Assembly (NCBI RefSeq): GCF_947500405.1
Contig: NZ_CANMRY010000003.1
Coordinates: 403,987-467,986, forward strand
DNA length: 64,000 bases
Origin: an uncultured Maribacter sp.
GTDB taxonomy: Bacteria > Bacteroidota > Bacteroidia > Flavobacteriales > Flavobacteriaceae
Direction of reading: 5' to 3'
Of the stretch, positions 35,823 through 44,492 are shown in pieces. The notes below the pieces were generated by a model. The model ran no database searches. It had not been told where the DNA came from and worked only from the letters and a program-made list of their open reading frames with translations. Position 1 is the stretch's first letter. The number at the start of each line of letters is the position of its first letter. The position numbers were made by a program, and so were the translations under genes.

Positions 35823-35903
35823 AAGGCATTTAAATTTCGCTTACTAAATTACAGATTTATACTGGTAAAGTATGTTGCTATAACTTACTTTTGAATACAT
35901 ACT

Positions 35904-36902
35904 ATGGATTCACTCACACAAATTGTATTAGGAGCAGCAGTTGGCGAAGTTGTTTTAGGAAAAAAAATTGGAAATAAGGCAATGCTTTATGGTGCCATTG
36001 CTGGTACTATTCCAGATTTAGATGTATTTGCTTCCTACTTTACAGATACTGTTTCAGCGTTAGAAATTCATCGCGGATTTACGCATTCTATTTTATTTTC
36101 TATTGTTTTTGCGCCAATATTTGGTTGGCTAGTTTCTAGATATGAAAAACATAAAGACATTAATGCATGGTCTTGGTTATTCTTTTGGGCTTTTATAACG
36201 CATCCAATGTTAGATGCGCATACCACCTGGGGAACGCAACTATTTTGGCCCTTAGATCTACGATTAGCCTTTAAAAACATATTTGTTATTGACCCTTTGT
36301 ATACATTACCGTTTTTAATATTTTTATTACTAGCAATGCGACAAAAGCGTACTACAAAAAAACGCGGTTATTATAATAGAATGGGGTTACTGGTAAGTTC
36401 TGGTTATTTGCTACTAACACTTTTACTAAAATGGATTGCTTTTAATAAATTTAAAGATGCCTTAGAAAAACAAAATATAGCGTATCTACAATTAGACACA
36501 AGACCATCTGCTTTAAATACTATTTTGTGGAGCGCAAATGTAAAAACTAAGGATAATTATTTATTAGGAAACTATTCTTTTTTTGATTCCCAACCAATCC
36601 GGTTTGAAACTTACCCCAAAAACCATCATCTTTTAAAAAACTTAGTTGAAGATACGAGTGTACAACGAATGATTGCTATTTCTGAGGGCTGGTATATTAT
36701 CCAAAAAAATGATAACAATTTATATTTTAATGATTTACGATTTGGTCTTTTAAGCTTAGAGCCAAACTCGCAAAATTTTGTTTTTAAGTATAAGATTACT
36801 GTAAAGGATTCTAACAAAGTTATGTTTACTGAAGTTCCAAAAAATTCTAAGAATGGGAAAAAATTACTTAGCGATTTATGGGGCCGATTAAAAGGAAACT
36901 AA
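35904..36902 (+). CDS. membrane-bound metal-dependent hydrolase (YdjM family)
   Basis: A 332-residue protein with about four N-terminal membrane helices and a soluble C-terminal half. MDSLTQIVLGAAVGEVVLG, IPDLDVFASYF, HRGFTHSILFS and THPMLDAHTTWGTQLFWP are the conserved Asp/His motifs of the YdjM/LexA-binding-like family (PF04307), thought to bind metal. The substrate is unknown. Its stop overlaps the stop of the convergent downstream gene by 4 bp. Confidence 0.85.
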   Translation: MDSLTQIVLGAAVGEVVLGKKIGNKAMLYGAIAGTIPDLDVFASYFTDTVSALEIHRGFTHSILFSIVFAPIFGWLVSRYEKHKDINAWSWLFFWAFITHPMLDAHTTWGTQLFWPLDLRLAFKNIFVIDPLYTLPFLIFLLLAMRQKRTTKKRGYYNRMGLLVSSGYLLLTLLLKWIAFNKFKDALEKQNIAYLQLDTRPSALNTILWSANVKTKDNYLLGNYSFFDSQPIRFETYPKNHHLLKNLVEDTSVQRMIAISEGWYIIQKNDNNLYFNDLRFGLLSLEPNSQNFVFKYKITVKDSNKVMFTEVPKNSKNGKKLLSDLWGRLKGN

Positions 36903-37192
36903 TTAATCTTATTGTAAAGCAATTTTGCTAAAATTAGACCTACAACTCCGCCTAATGCAGAAACTACTATATTTATAACTAGTCGTAAACCTACAAAATC
37001 TTCGTTATTCATTATAGACCAAGGGTCAAAGCCTAATCTTCCAAAAGATTTAATTAAAAATACACTTCCAAAAACGCCGGCTATGGTATTACCCATGATA
37101 CCAAAGGAATATTTTTTAACTGTATACCCAAAACTATTAGCAGCTATTATTCCTACTAGAATACTAATTAATGCTATTAGCGTACCTGTCAT
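36899..37192 (-). CDS. small membrane protein, GlsB/YeaQ-like size
   Basis: A 97-residue protein with about three hydrophobic segments (residues 4-25, 30-50 and 69-90), the middle one Gly-rich (GIMGNTIAGVFGS). This recalls the YeaQ/GlsB group of stress-linked membrane proteins, but similarity is only in layout. It lies 9 bp after cydB and may be co-transcribed with cydAB. Confidence 0.55.
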   Translation of the reverse strand: MTGTLIALISILVGIIAANSFGYTVKKYSFGIMGNTIAGVFGSVFLIKSFGRLGFDPWSIMNNEDFVGLRLVINIVVSALGGVVGLILAKLLYNKIN

Positions 37193-37201
37193 ACCAGAAT
37201 A

Positions 37202-38275
37202 TTAATGCCCATAATCCATAGTATCAATTTTACCTCCCATTAATCTTTTTTGAATAATCATGTAAACAAAAAGAAGTATAAAACCTATTATTCCCCAATT
37301 TAGAGCAACAGACAAACCATATTCTGTAGCAGCAGTATTATATATAGTTAAAGGCTCATTTACCGTATTTACAGAAGGTAACAACACTGGAAATAAAGAT
37401 GCTAAGGATGATGTAATTCCTCCTAATATCAGCAAAGTAGATAGTGTAAAAGCATACACATCTTTCTTTAATTTTTTAATAAAAAACAGTCCTATTAAAC
37501 CAGTAAGGTAAATAATAGGAAATACCATTAAATAGGGTTTCTGTATAAAATTATCAAAGGAATTTGGGTTAATAATTTTCCAAACAATTAAAGAGAAAAT
37601 GGTAAGTGCAGCAAGTACAATATTTAGTCTTAAAATTACACCTTTAAGTTTATTATTTATAGTTGAGTTTGTTTTTAAAATAATCCAATTGGCCCCATGA
37701 ATTGTTAAAGCAACTACAGATATTATTCCTATAATAATGGTGAACCAATCTATAACTCCAGGAGTTTTGCTTAACGGACTAAAACTACTATCCCATAATG
37801 GTAGGAAAAAATAATGTGCTTCATATTCTGAAATTCCTTTCTCAACCCCACCTAAATTTACACCTCTAACAATATTACCCAGAGCAATACCAAAAAATAA
37901 AGCTAGTAATAGACTAGAAACTCCAAAAGAAGCATCCCAAATATCTTTCCACATTTGAAACTTAAATTGACCTCTAAGTTCTAATCCTATTGCTCTAAAA
38001 ATAATTAACCACAAAACTAAAATTAAAGGCAAATAAAAGCCGCTAAATACAGATGCATAAAAGGTTGGAAAAGCCATAAAAAGCATTCCTCCTGCGGCTA
38101 CTAACCAAACCTCATTAGAATCCCAAAATAAACCTGCAGCTTTTGTAATTACTTCTTTGTCTTTCTCTTCTTTTGCAAAGAATAAATGAATTATTCCTGT
38201 TCCAAAATCATATCCATCTAAAATAAAAAACATTGTTAAAACAACTGCTATTGCTATGTACCAAAATAGTTCCAT
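37202..38275 (-). CDS. cydB: cytochrome bd oxidase subunit II
   Basis: A 357-residue membrane protein with about eight to nine helices, starting FWYIAIAVVLTMFFILDGYDFGTGIIHLF, the CydB signature with conserved Asp residues. Together with CydA it forms the quinol oxidase that reduces oxygen at low concentration. It starts 3 bp after cydA. A Crp-type regulator gene is 2 kb upstream. Confidence 0.95.
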   Translation of the reverse strand: MELFWYIAIAVVLTMFFILDGYDFGTGIIHLFFAKEEKDKEVITKAAGLFWDSNEVWLVAAGGMLFMAFPTFYASVFSGFYLPLILVLWLIIFRAIGLELRGQFKFQMWKDIWDASFGVSSLLLALFFGIALGNIVRGVNLGGVEKGISEYEAHYFFLPLWDSSFSPLSKTPGVIDWFTIIIGIISVVALTIHGANWIILKTNSTINNKLKGVILRLNIVLAALTIFSLIVWKIINPNSFDNFIQKPYLMVFPIIYLTGLIGLFFIKKLKKDVYAFTLSTLLILGGITSSLASLFPVLLPSVNTVNEPLTIYNTAATEYGLSVALNWGIIGFILLFVYMIIQKRLMGGKIDTMDYGH

Positions 38276-38278
38276 AAT

Positions 38279-39610
38279 TTAATGTGTTTGGTGTTTTGGA
38301 CCTTCGTTAATAGTTTTTCCTACCAAGACTAAAAATAATAATCCTAGAAGCATATACAGGGCTACAAAACCTAGTAAAGTAAATAATGTATTCCCAGAAG
38401 AAACTGTGGGAGAAATACCTTCGGTTGTTCTTAACAAACCGTAAACCAAATATGGTTGCCTTCCTAACTCTGCAGTGTACCAACCTGTAAGATTAGCTAT
38501 ATAAGGAAAAGGAACTAAAAACATAATAGTCCATAATAGTGGCTTTAATGTATATAATTTTTTTCGCCACAAAAAGAAAGCCGACAAAAACATAACCCCA
38601 ATAAAAATAGTTCCTAAACCAACCATTATATGATAAGAATAATAGAGAGCCGGAATGTTATCTGGCAATTCTTCCTTTTTAAAATGGTCCATTCCTGGAA
38701 TTTGCCTATCCCATTCTTGGTAGGTTAAAAAGCTCAATATATTAGGTACTGCTATTTTATTATCCAACTTTTTTTCTACCATATTGGGCTGCCCAATAAG
38801 TACAATCTCTGCTCCTGCTTCTTCTGTTTCAAAAATTCCTTCCATAGCAGCAAAAGACGCTGGTTGGTATTTTGCAACGTTTTTTGCATTCCAATCTCCT
38901 GTTGGGAAAGCTACTAAAAGGCTAGATATTAATCCAAAAATTACTCCTGTTTTTAAAAACAGTTTTCCGTATTCTGTTTGTTTATTTCTTAACACATAAA
39001 AAGCACCTATACTTGCTACAACAAAAGAAGAGGTTACAACGGATGCCAATTGGTTATGCAAAAAAGCAGGTATGAGCCATGGATTACTGAATAATGCCGA
39101 AAAATTCTCTAAAACAAATTTACCATTATCTAAAATTTCGTACCCTACTGGGTGTTGCATCCAAGCATTGGTTGCCAAAATAAACCAACCACTAGCCCAG
39201 GAGCCTAAAAAAACTAAAAAACCTGTTAGAAAATGTAGCTTTTGCCCCATTAACTTTTCTCCAAAAATAAAAAGTGCTAAAAATGAAGATTCTAAAAAGA
39301 AAGAAAACATTCCTTCCATTGCTAAAGTCTGCCCTATTACACTACCTGTTAATTCTGAAAACTTTGCCCAATTGGTACCAAATTGAAATTCCATAGGAAT
39401 TCCCGTTACCACTCCCATAGTAAAATTTATGGCAAAAATTTTCATGAAAAACTTAGCAGCATCATTATACTTCTCAATATTATTCCTTAGGTATTTCCCT
39501 TTAAAAAAGACTATCAACAAAGACAATCCCATGGTTAATTGCGGAAATATGTAGTGAAATGTGATAGTAAAAGCAAATTGCAACCTATCATAAAAAAGCA
39601 TGTCTTCCAT
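38279..39610 (-). CDS. cydA: cytochrome bd oxidase subunit I
   Basis: A 443-residue catalytic subunit. RLQFAFTITFHYIFPQLTMG contains the heme ligand His19, EFQFGTNWAKF and the GRQPYLVYGLLRTTEG motif follow in order, and the latter is the GRQPW-type segment with Tyr instead of Trp. The protein is shorter than E. coli CydA (522), so it belongs to the short-Q-loop class. High-affinity oxygen use and resistance to NO or sulfide fit the neighbouring nitrogen and rhodanese genes. Confidence 0.95.
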   Translation of the reverse strand: MEDMLFYDRLQFAFTITFHYIFPQLTMGLSLLIVFFKGKYLRNNIEKYNDAAKFFMKIFAINFTMGVVTGIPMEFQFGTNWAKFSELTGSVIGQTLAMEGMFSFFLESSFLALFIFGEKLMGQKLHFLTGFLVFLGSWASGWFILATNAWMQHPVGYEILDNGKFVLENFSALFSNPWLIPAFLHNQLASVVTSSFVVASIGAFYVLRNKQTEYGKLFLKTGVIFGLISSLLVAFPTGDWNAKNVAKYQPASFAAMEGIFETEEAGAEIVLIGQPNMVEKKLDNKIAVPNILSFLTYQEWDRQIPGMDHFKKEELPDNIPALYYSYHIMVGLGTIFIGVMFLSAFFLWRKKLYTLKPLLWTIMFLVPFPYIANLTGWYTAELGRQPYLVYGLLRTTEGISPTVSSGNTLFTLLGFVALYMLLGLLFLVLVGKTINEGPKHQTH

Positions 39611-39693
39611 ACTAAAGAAATTTATTGAAGCTTATTTCATTTAAACAATTGCAAGGTACTCCATAGAACTAAAAAAGGAAATTATTATAGCAT

Positions 39694-39722
39694 AAAAAAG
39701 GCGAAACATTTGTTTCACCTTT
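39694..39722 (-). terminator. terminator after the DUF2892 gene
   Basis: On the minus strand AAAGGTGAAACA pairs with TGTTTCGCCTTT (one G-U pair), followed by a run of Ts at 39694-39699. It lies 27 bp behind the DUF2892 stop, ending the rhodanese-DUF2892 transcript before cydA. Confidence 0.65.
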
Positions 39723-39748
39723 AACAAAATTTAGTTTTAAAAAATTAC

Positions 39749-39961
39749 TCATTTATTGCTTTTTATTTTACAAGTACTTATTCCAAAAATTCTATACAAC
39801 GGGCAAAAACTTACAAAACCTGTAACAATAAAAATTATAGATAAAGTAATAAGTAGATATGCTAAAGTTCCGCCTATTACATTTGTATAATATAATGCTA
39901 AAACTACTCCTGCAATAATAAAACGAATAATACGGTCTGTGGTATTCATATTTTTTTTCAT
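39749..39961 (-). CDS. DUF2892 small membrane protein (YgaP tail-like)
   Basis: A 70-residue protein with two hydrophobic segments and the conserved ending CPLYRIFGISTC. DUF2892 forms the membrane tail of the E. coli rhodanese YgaP, and here the rhodanese domain is encoded by the gene just upstream (24 bp gap). The two therefore probably work together at the membrane in sulfane-sulfur handling. The two Cys residues of the tail are intact. Confidence 0.8.
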   Translation of the reverse strand: MKKNMNTTDRIIRFIIAGVVLALYYTNVIGGTLAYLLITLSIIFIVTGFVSFCPLYRIFGISTCKIKSNK

Positions 39962-39985
39962 ACTATTAAATTTTAGTTTAAACTT

Positions 39986-40333
39986 TTATAACTTCCAATT
40001 AGAATATCCTCCTTGTAAATCGTAAATTTTCTCAAAACCCATATCGGCTAATTTGTGAGATGCTTTTTTACTGCGCGCTCCAGAGCGGCAATAAATATAT
40101 AATGGCTCTTTTTTATCTATCTTCTTAAAATAACTAGTAAAACTATATTGATTAAAAAAATCTACATTCATTGCGTTTTCTATGTGTCCCTGTCCAAATT
40201 CATTGGGAGTCCTAACATCAATAATCTGGACTTTTTTATCAGAAATAGCAGATTTAAAAGATGTTTTATGTAACACCTCAACAATCCCTGAATAATCTTT
40301 CTTTGCGCCAAACAAACTACGTAATAATGACAT
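39986..40333 (-). CDS. single-domain rhodanese
   Basis: A 115-residue rhodanese with the active-site loop YIYCRSGARSKKA, where Cys carries the persulfide. IIDVRTPNEFGQGHIENAMNV is the conserved Asp-Val-Arg segment. It is cytoplasmic by sequence, since no signal peptide is present, and is followed by the DUF2892 gene. A GTAACATATGTTAC palindrome lies 142 bp upstream, next to the end of the Crp-type regulator gene, and may control it. Confidence 0.88.
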   Translation of the reverse strand: MSLLRSLFGAKKDYSGIVEVLHKTSFKSAISDKKVQIIDVRTPNEFGQGHIENAMNVDFFNQYSFTSYFKKIDKKEPLYIYCRSGARSKKASHKLADMGFEKIYDLQGGYSNWKL

Positions 40334-40474
40334 ATTATATTTTTAAAATAAATAAGTTAACAAAAGGAAACGATTATTTTTCCATAACCGCTTCCTTAAA
40401 CAACCAACCAAGATGCATCCAAATTGTACTATTTAAACACTATGTAAATTTAGGTTATGAAATTGTATACTACG

Positions 40475-40488
40475 GTAACATATGTTAC
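40475..40488. promoter_or_regulatory. Crp-type palindrome upstream of rhodanese
   Basis: GTAACATATGTTAC is a perfect 14-bp palindrome between the regulator stop and the rhodanese promoter. A second copy with one base changed occurs at 41584-41597 upstream of the regulator operon. The pair suggests the regulator at 40505 binds both. Confidence 0.5.
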
Positions 40489-40504
40489 ATTGGAAAAGAA
40501 AAAA

Positions 40505-41137
40505 TTATAATTCTACTAAACGAATATGATTTCTATTTAGCTCTATTTTACCCATGTTTTCTAGCTTTTTAAGAAGTCTAGAAACTACCACCCTAGAAGT
40601 GTGTAGTTCATAAGCTATTTCTTGGTGGGTATTATGTATACTATTATTATGTGTAACTCTTGCTTTATCTTTAAGGTACTTTAGCAAACGCTCATCCATT
40701 TTTAGAAAAGCAATACTATCTACCGTCTCCATAACTTCATTTAAACGGTTATGATAACTATTTAAAACAAAAGCGCGCCAGCTAGTATATTTAGCCATCC
40801 ATTCTTCCATTTTTTGAACAGGAATCATAAGTAACTTAACCTGTGTTTCTGTAACTGCCCTAATCTCACTTTTAGATTGTCCTATGCAACAGCTTAAGGT
40901 CATGGCACAAGTATCTCCATTCTCTAAAAAATAAAGTAACAATTCATCCCCATTAGTATCCTCTCTAAATATTTTTATTACTCCAGATAATAGTAAAGGC
41001 ATAGATTTAATATAATCTCCTATCTCTATTATCTTAAAATTTTCTGGAATTTCTTTAAAGGTAGCCACTTGGTTAATTTCATTAATTAAACCTTCTTCAA
41101 AAACGTCTTTGTAGTTATCCTTTAATTCTTGAATCAT
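40505..41137 (-). CDS. Crp/Fnr-family regulator with a CxxxxxCC patch
   Basis: A 210-residue regulator with the beta-roll (about 25-110) and a helix-turn-helix ending TSRVVVSRLLKKLENMG, where Ser-Arg matches FNR but the FNR Glu is Val. The roll carries Cys77, Cys83 and Cys84 (GDTCAMTLSCC), absent in FNR and CRP. Redox or persulfide sensing by thiols is a reasonable inference given the neighbouring rhodanese. It overlaps the upstream DUF983 gene by 23 bp. Confidence 0.8.
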   Translation of the reverse strand: MIQELKDNYKDVFEEGLINEINQVATFKEIPENFKIIEIGDYIKSMPLLLSGVIKIFREDTNGDELLLYFLENGDTCAMTLSCCIGQSKSEIRAVTETQVKLLMIPVQKMEEWMAKYTSWRAFVLNSYHNRLNEVMETVDSIAFLKMDERLLKYLKDKARVTHNNSIHNTHQEIAYELHTSRVVVSRLLKKLENMGKIELNRNHIRLVEL

Positions 41138-41537
41138 TTTGCCTTTCCCTTTTTACTTTAGACGCAATATCTTTATCATAATTAAAAAAAATATTGGCCC
41201 AAATTGACTTTGAAACTGCACCTATATATGGCATAGTTACTAGTAACCCTATAATAATACTAATAAAGGTAAAAAAAAGGTTAAACTCTAAGTTAAAAAT
41301 TTGAATTAATACATAAACTGCTACAGCAACAGCAATACCAACACCGTAGGAAACATACATAGAGCCATAGTAAAAGCTAGGTTCTATACTATATTTTAAA
41401 TTACAACAAGGGCAGTTTTTTTTAACCTTATTAAAGTTATTTATTTTATAAGGGTTAGCCTCCAAAAAAATACCTTCATGGCACCTTGGACATTTTAGAA
41501 ATAAAATACTGTAAAGTTTTGTTCCCTTAAAAGACAT
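41115..41537 (-). CDS. DUF983 family protein
   Basis: A 140-residue protein. An N-terminal zinc-ribbon-like part (CPRCHEG and CPCC) is followed by two membrane helices. These are the DUF983 features. It lies at the head of the regulator operon, whose second gene overlaps it. The palindrome GTAACAAATGTTAC lies 47-60 bp upstream of its start, which would let the regulator control its own operon. Function is unknown. Confidence 0.78.
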   Translation of the reverse strand: MSFKGTKLYSILFLKCPRCHEGIFLEANPYKINNFNKVKKNCPCCNLKYSIEPSFYYGSMYVSYGVGIAVAVAVYVLIQIFNLEFNLFFTFISIIIGLLVTMPYIGAVSKSIWANIFFNYDKDIASKVKRERQNDSRIKG

Positions 41538-41583
41538 CGTATTCTTTTACCTACGAAAATAGCCTTTTACGCTAACTATAAAA

Positions 41584-41597
41584 GTAACAAATGTTAC
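41584..41597. promoter_or_regulatory. Crp-type palindrome upstream of the DUF983-regulator operon
   Basis: GTAACAAATGTTAC has the same arms as the palindrome at 40475-40488, with one changed spacer base. It lies 47-60 bp before the DUF983 start, a usual activator or repressor distance, and directly behind the DUF1338 stop. Confidence 0.5.
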
Positions 41598-41598
41598 A

Positions 41599-42507
41599 CT
41601 ATTCTTTTTGTGTTTGCGTACTAAACGTGCTCTCAAAAATTTTATCTGCATTTGCAGATTCAAAACCTTCTCTTCTTTGCTCTCTTGTTAATTTAGAAGG
41701 ATCTATACTTGCAAATTCTGGTAAAGGCAAGCGTTCTGCAAACTCTACGTAACTACCAGATATTTTGGCTTTTTTATGGTTAGAGAACTCTGCGTCTATC
41801 ATTTTAGCAACAGTACTACTTTGCTTTAAAAGTCCGTCTGCACTAGTTTTAATTTTTCCGCCAGCAGTATTTAAACGTACCCCTATAGATTCTATAAAAT
41901 CATTAAACTTGGCTACGGTATTATAGGCTTCTGGCAACTCATGTACGCTAATTGTATAATGGTTTAAATAATACCTGTTATAGATTACCCAAGAAGCATA
42001 TTCGCTCTCTGCAAGTAGTGTTTTATAATCTTCTAAAGAAGGTAATTGCCAAAGCGATTTATAAAAGAAGTCTCCTACTTCCTCTGCAATATTTAAATCT
42101 AATTTATCTACCGGATCTATAGTAATATTTTTAGTATATTTTAAGATAACGCCTTGTACATTCTTTGACAAATCTTTTACACGTAACTCACTAATAAATA
42201 TTCGTGGATATTCTGGAGAAGGTGGTGCATACCAGTAAGCATCTAGTTTTTTTTCTTCAAAAAAAAAGTAATCTTCTTTAGTATACCCGTAATGCAAAAA
42301 TATTTTTTCAAAAGAGTTTACCCCTAAATTAGGAACACCTAAAGTTCTAAAAGCTATATGGTCATTTACAATATCTTCTTGACTTGTTATAAGACCATTA
42401 CTAACCATTGCAGCTGTTATTTTACTAACATCTGGCACACGCTCTAAATATGGCTTAAACAAGCCTTCTAAAACGTTACCTAACCCACTTTTTTTATCAA
42501 AATTCAT
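41599..42507 (-). CDS. DUF1338 enzyme (2-oxoadipate dioxygenase/decarboxylase-like)
   Basis: A 302-residue VOC-fold-like protein; I start at the ATG at 42507, because the longer frame to 42567 adds a basic tail that runs into the divergent promoter. Metal-ligand segments of DUF1338 are present: NDHIAFRTLG, YTISVHELPEAYNT and SYVEFAERLPL (His, His, Glu). Characterised relatives (HglS type) convert 2-oxoadipate to 2-hydroxyglutarate in lysine breakdown. The substrate here is unproven. It diverges from a LysR regulator. Confidence 0.85.
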   Translation of the reverse strand: MNFDKKSGLGNVLEGLFKPYLERVPDVSKITAAMVSNGLITSQEDIVNDHIAFRTLGVPNLGVNSFEKIFLHYGYTKEDYFFFEEKKLDAYWYAPPSPEYPRIFISELRVKDLSKNVQGVILKYTKNITIDPVDKLDLNIAEEVGDFFYKSLWQLPSLEDYKTLLAESEYASWVIYNRYYLNHYTISVHELPEAYNTVAKFNDFIESIGVRLNTAGGKIKTSADGLLKQSSTVAKMIDAEFSNHKKAKISGSYVEFAERLPLPEFASIDPSKLTREQRREGFESANADKIFESTFSTQTQKE

Positions 42508-42584
42508 AATAGCATATTTTTTGCATCTATATCTCTTAAAATTAATAGTACTTTTAATTAATAACAATTCTTATTAATTATTAA

Positions 42585-43472
42585 ATGATAAGTATTACTA
42601 ATCAAATAGAGTTAAGACAACTTCGCTATTTTATTATTTTAGCAGAAATTTTACATTTTAGAAAAGCTGCCGAGGTTTTATCTATTTCACAATCGGCCTT
42701 AAGTCAGCAAATACTTCTTTTAGAATCTATTGTTGGAACAAAACTTTTTGAACGTAATAATAGAAATGTATCTTTAAATACCTCTGGGGAATTATTTTTA
42801 ATTGAAGCTAAGAAAATAATAAAACAAGTAGATTCTTCTGTTCAAAATTGGATATTACAAAATGAAGGAAAAAAAGGAGCTTTAAAAATAGGTTTTGTAG
42901 CATCGGCAATGCAACAATATTTGCCTCCTATTTTAAAATCTTTTGATGATGAACATCCTAAAATAAAACTACAGCTAGAAGAGCTAACTAATATTGACCA
43001 ATTAAAACATCTAGAAGATAACACTATAGATATTGGTTTTATGCGTTCTAATAAAGTAAACGCTAACATACTATTAAAACCAATTTTTAAAGAACATTTT
43101 ACCTTAGTTTTACCACAGGATTACGCTATAAATACATCTAACTTTAAAACTATAAAACAACTTTCTGAGGCTTCATTTATACTTTTCCCAAACGAAAATA
43201 GCCCGTTATACTACCAGCAAATACTAAACTTATGTGCAGAACATGGTTTTAGTCCAAAAGTCTCGCACAAATCTATACATGCCCCTACAATTTTTAGATT
43301 GGTAGAAAACGGCATGGGTATTTCTATCATCCCAAATTCTTTACGAGATAACTTTAATTATAAAGTACAGTATATAGAACTTAAAAATATTCCGCAGAAA
43401 ACAGAGCTTTATGCTGCTTGGCATAAAAATAATGACAACCCAGGATTAAAGCACCTTTTAACTTTAATTTAA
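42585..43472 (+). CDS. LysR-family transcriptional regulator
   Basis: A 295-residue regulator with the winged helix-turn-helix at residues 8-66 (LRYFIILAEILHFRKAAEVLSISQSALSQQI) and the type-2 periplasmic-binding-like effector domain behind it. It diverges from the DUF1338 gene across 77 bp, so it most likely controls that enzyme and itself. The effector is unknown, and a lysine or 2-oxo-acid catabolite is plausible. Confidence 0.9.
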   Translation: MISITNQIELRQLRYFIILAEILHFRKAAEVLSISQSALSQQILLLESIVGTKLFERNNRNVSLNTSGELFLIEAKKIIKQVDSSVQNWILQNEGKKGALKIGFVASAMQQYLPPILKSFDDEHPKIKLQLEELTNIDQLKHLEDNTIDIGFMRSNKVNANILLKPIFKEHFTLVLPQDYAINTSNFKTIKQLSEASFILFPNENSPLYYQQILNLCAEHGFSPKVSHKSIHAPTIFRLVENGMGISIIPNSLRDNFNYKVQYIELKNIPQKTELYAAWHKNNDNPGLKHLLTLI

Positions 43473-43759
43473 GTAATAAAAGCTTCAGCATAGCCTTTTA
43501 TACTTGCGTTTTATATTGTAAAATAGTTATGATTAGACTAGGTATATAGTTGTGAGAATTAATGAATTTGAAACAGGAAAGTATAACCAAAATGTAGCAA
43601 CTTAAAGCTCGTAATTAATAAACCTCTTTTTTGTTGCAAGTACAGAGGAATACTCAATTTATACCGACTGTCGGTCTTCCGTATAAGATTAGATTTCATT
43701 CCCTTGATGATAAGAAATAATAAAAAAGAGACCGTCTTTAGACAGCCTCTTTTAAAAAA
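43473..43759. other. 287-bp intergenic stretch with inverted repeat
   Basis: Contains a perfect inverted repeat ACCGAC-T-GTCGGT at 43663-43675 and the kdgA terminator at its right end. No ORF of note was found. Confidence 0.35.
43722..43753 (-). terminator. terminator of the kdgK-kdgA operon
   Basis: On the minus strand AAGAGGCTGTCT pairs with AGACGGTCTCTT (12 bp with two G-U pairs), followed by a T-run at 43722-43727. It lies just behind the kdgA stop. Confidence 0.75.
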
Positions 43760-44428
43760 TTATTTTCTTACCGTTTTTACTAGTGCAAGTGCCGTTTTTA
43801 CGTCTTGCTCTAATTTAGCATAATCTTTATTTGCTATAATTTCTTTTGAAATTAATTTAGACCCCATACCAACACATGTAACACCGGCATCAAACCAACC
43901 TCTTAAATTTTCTTCCGTCGGAGAAACTCCTCCTGTAGGCATAACACTTGTCCATGGTTGCGGGCCTTTAATTCCTTTTACAAACTGTGGTCCGTAAATA
44001 TCGCCAGGAAATAATTTAACGATTTCACAACCTAATTCCTCTGCTCTAGTAATTTCTGTTAAAGTACCACAACCTGGAGACCATAATACTTTTTTACGGT
44101 TACAAGCAATTGCAATATCTTCTCTTAAAACTGGAGTTACAATAAAGTTAGCTCCTAAAGCCATATATAATGAAGCAGCTGCTCCATCAGTTACAGAACC
44201 AACTCCCATAATCATACCAGGTAATTCTGCAATTGCATATTTTGTTAACTCACCAAAAACTTCGTGAGCAAAATCTCCACGAGCAGTAAACTCCATTAAA
44301 CGAGCTCCACCATCGTAACAAGCTTTTAAAACTTTTTTGCTTAACTCTATATCATTATGAAAAAATAAAGGAATCATCCCAGTTTCTTTCATAACACTAG
44401 CTACTTCTATTCTTGAATATTGTGCCAT
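43760..44428 (-). CDS. kdgA: 2-dehydro-3-deoxy-phosphogluconate aldolase
   Basis: A 222-residue class I aldolase that splits KDPG into pyruvate and glyceraldehyde-3-phosphate. Catalytic Glu46 (LMEFTARG) and Schiff-base Lys138 (EIVKLFPGD) are present. The length suits Bacteroidetes Eda enzymes. It follows kdgK after 64 bp and closes the ketodeoxyuronate route with kduI and kduD at 50751-52384. Activity on 4-hydroxy-2-oxoglutarate is also possible. Confidence 0.93.
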   Translation of the reverse strand: MAQYSRIEVASVMKETGMIPLFFHNDIELSKKVLKACYDGGARLMEFTARGDFAHEVFGELTKYAIAELPGMIMGVGSVTDGAAASLYMALGANFIVTPVLREDIAIACNRKKVLWSPGCGTLTEITRAEELGCEIVKLFPGDIYGPQFVKGIKGPQPWTSVMPTGGVSPTEENLRGWFDAGVTCVGMGSKLISKEIIANKDYAKLEQDVKTALALVKTVRK

Positions 44429-44492
44429 ATCTTTTTTTATGTATAAATCCTCCCCAATTAAGAAGAGGATTTGTTATTTTAAATTTAAAAAC

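Noticed and set aside
39703..39716. GAAACATTTGTTTC as an extra Crp-type operator before cydA
   Set aside because: It lies inside a clear terminator stem for the DUF2892 gene; its arms also differ from GTAACA/TGTTAC. The terminator explains it better.
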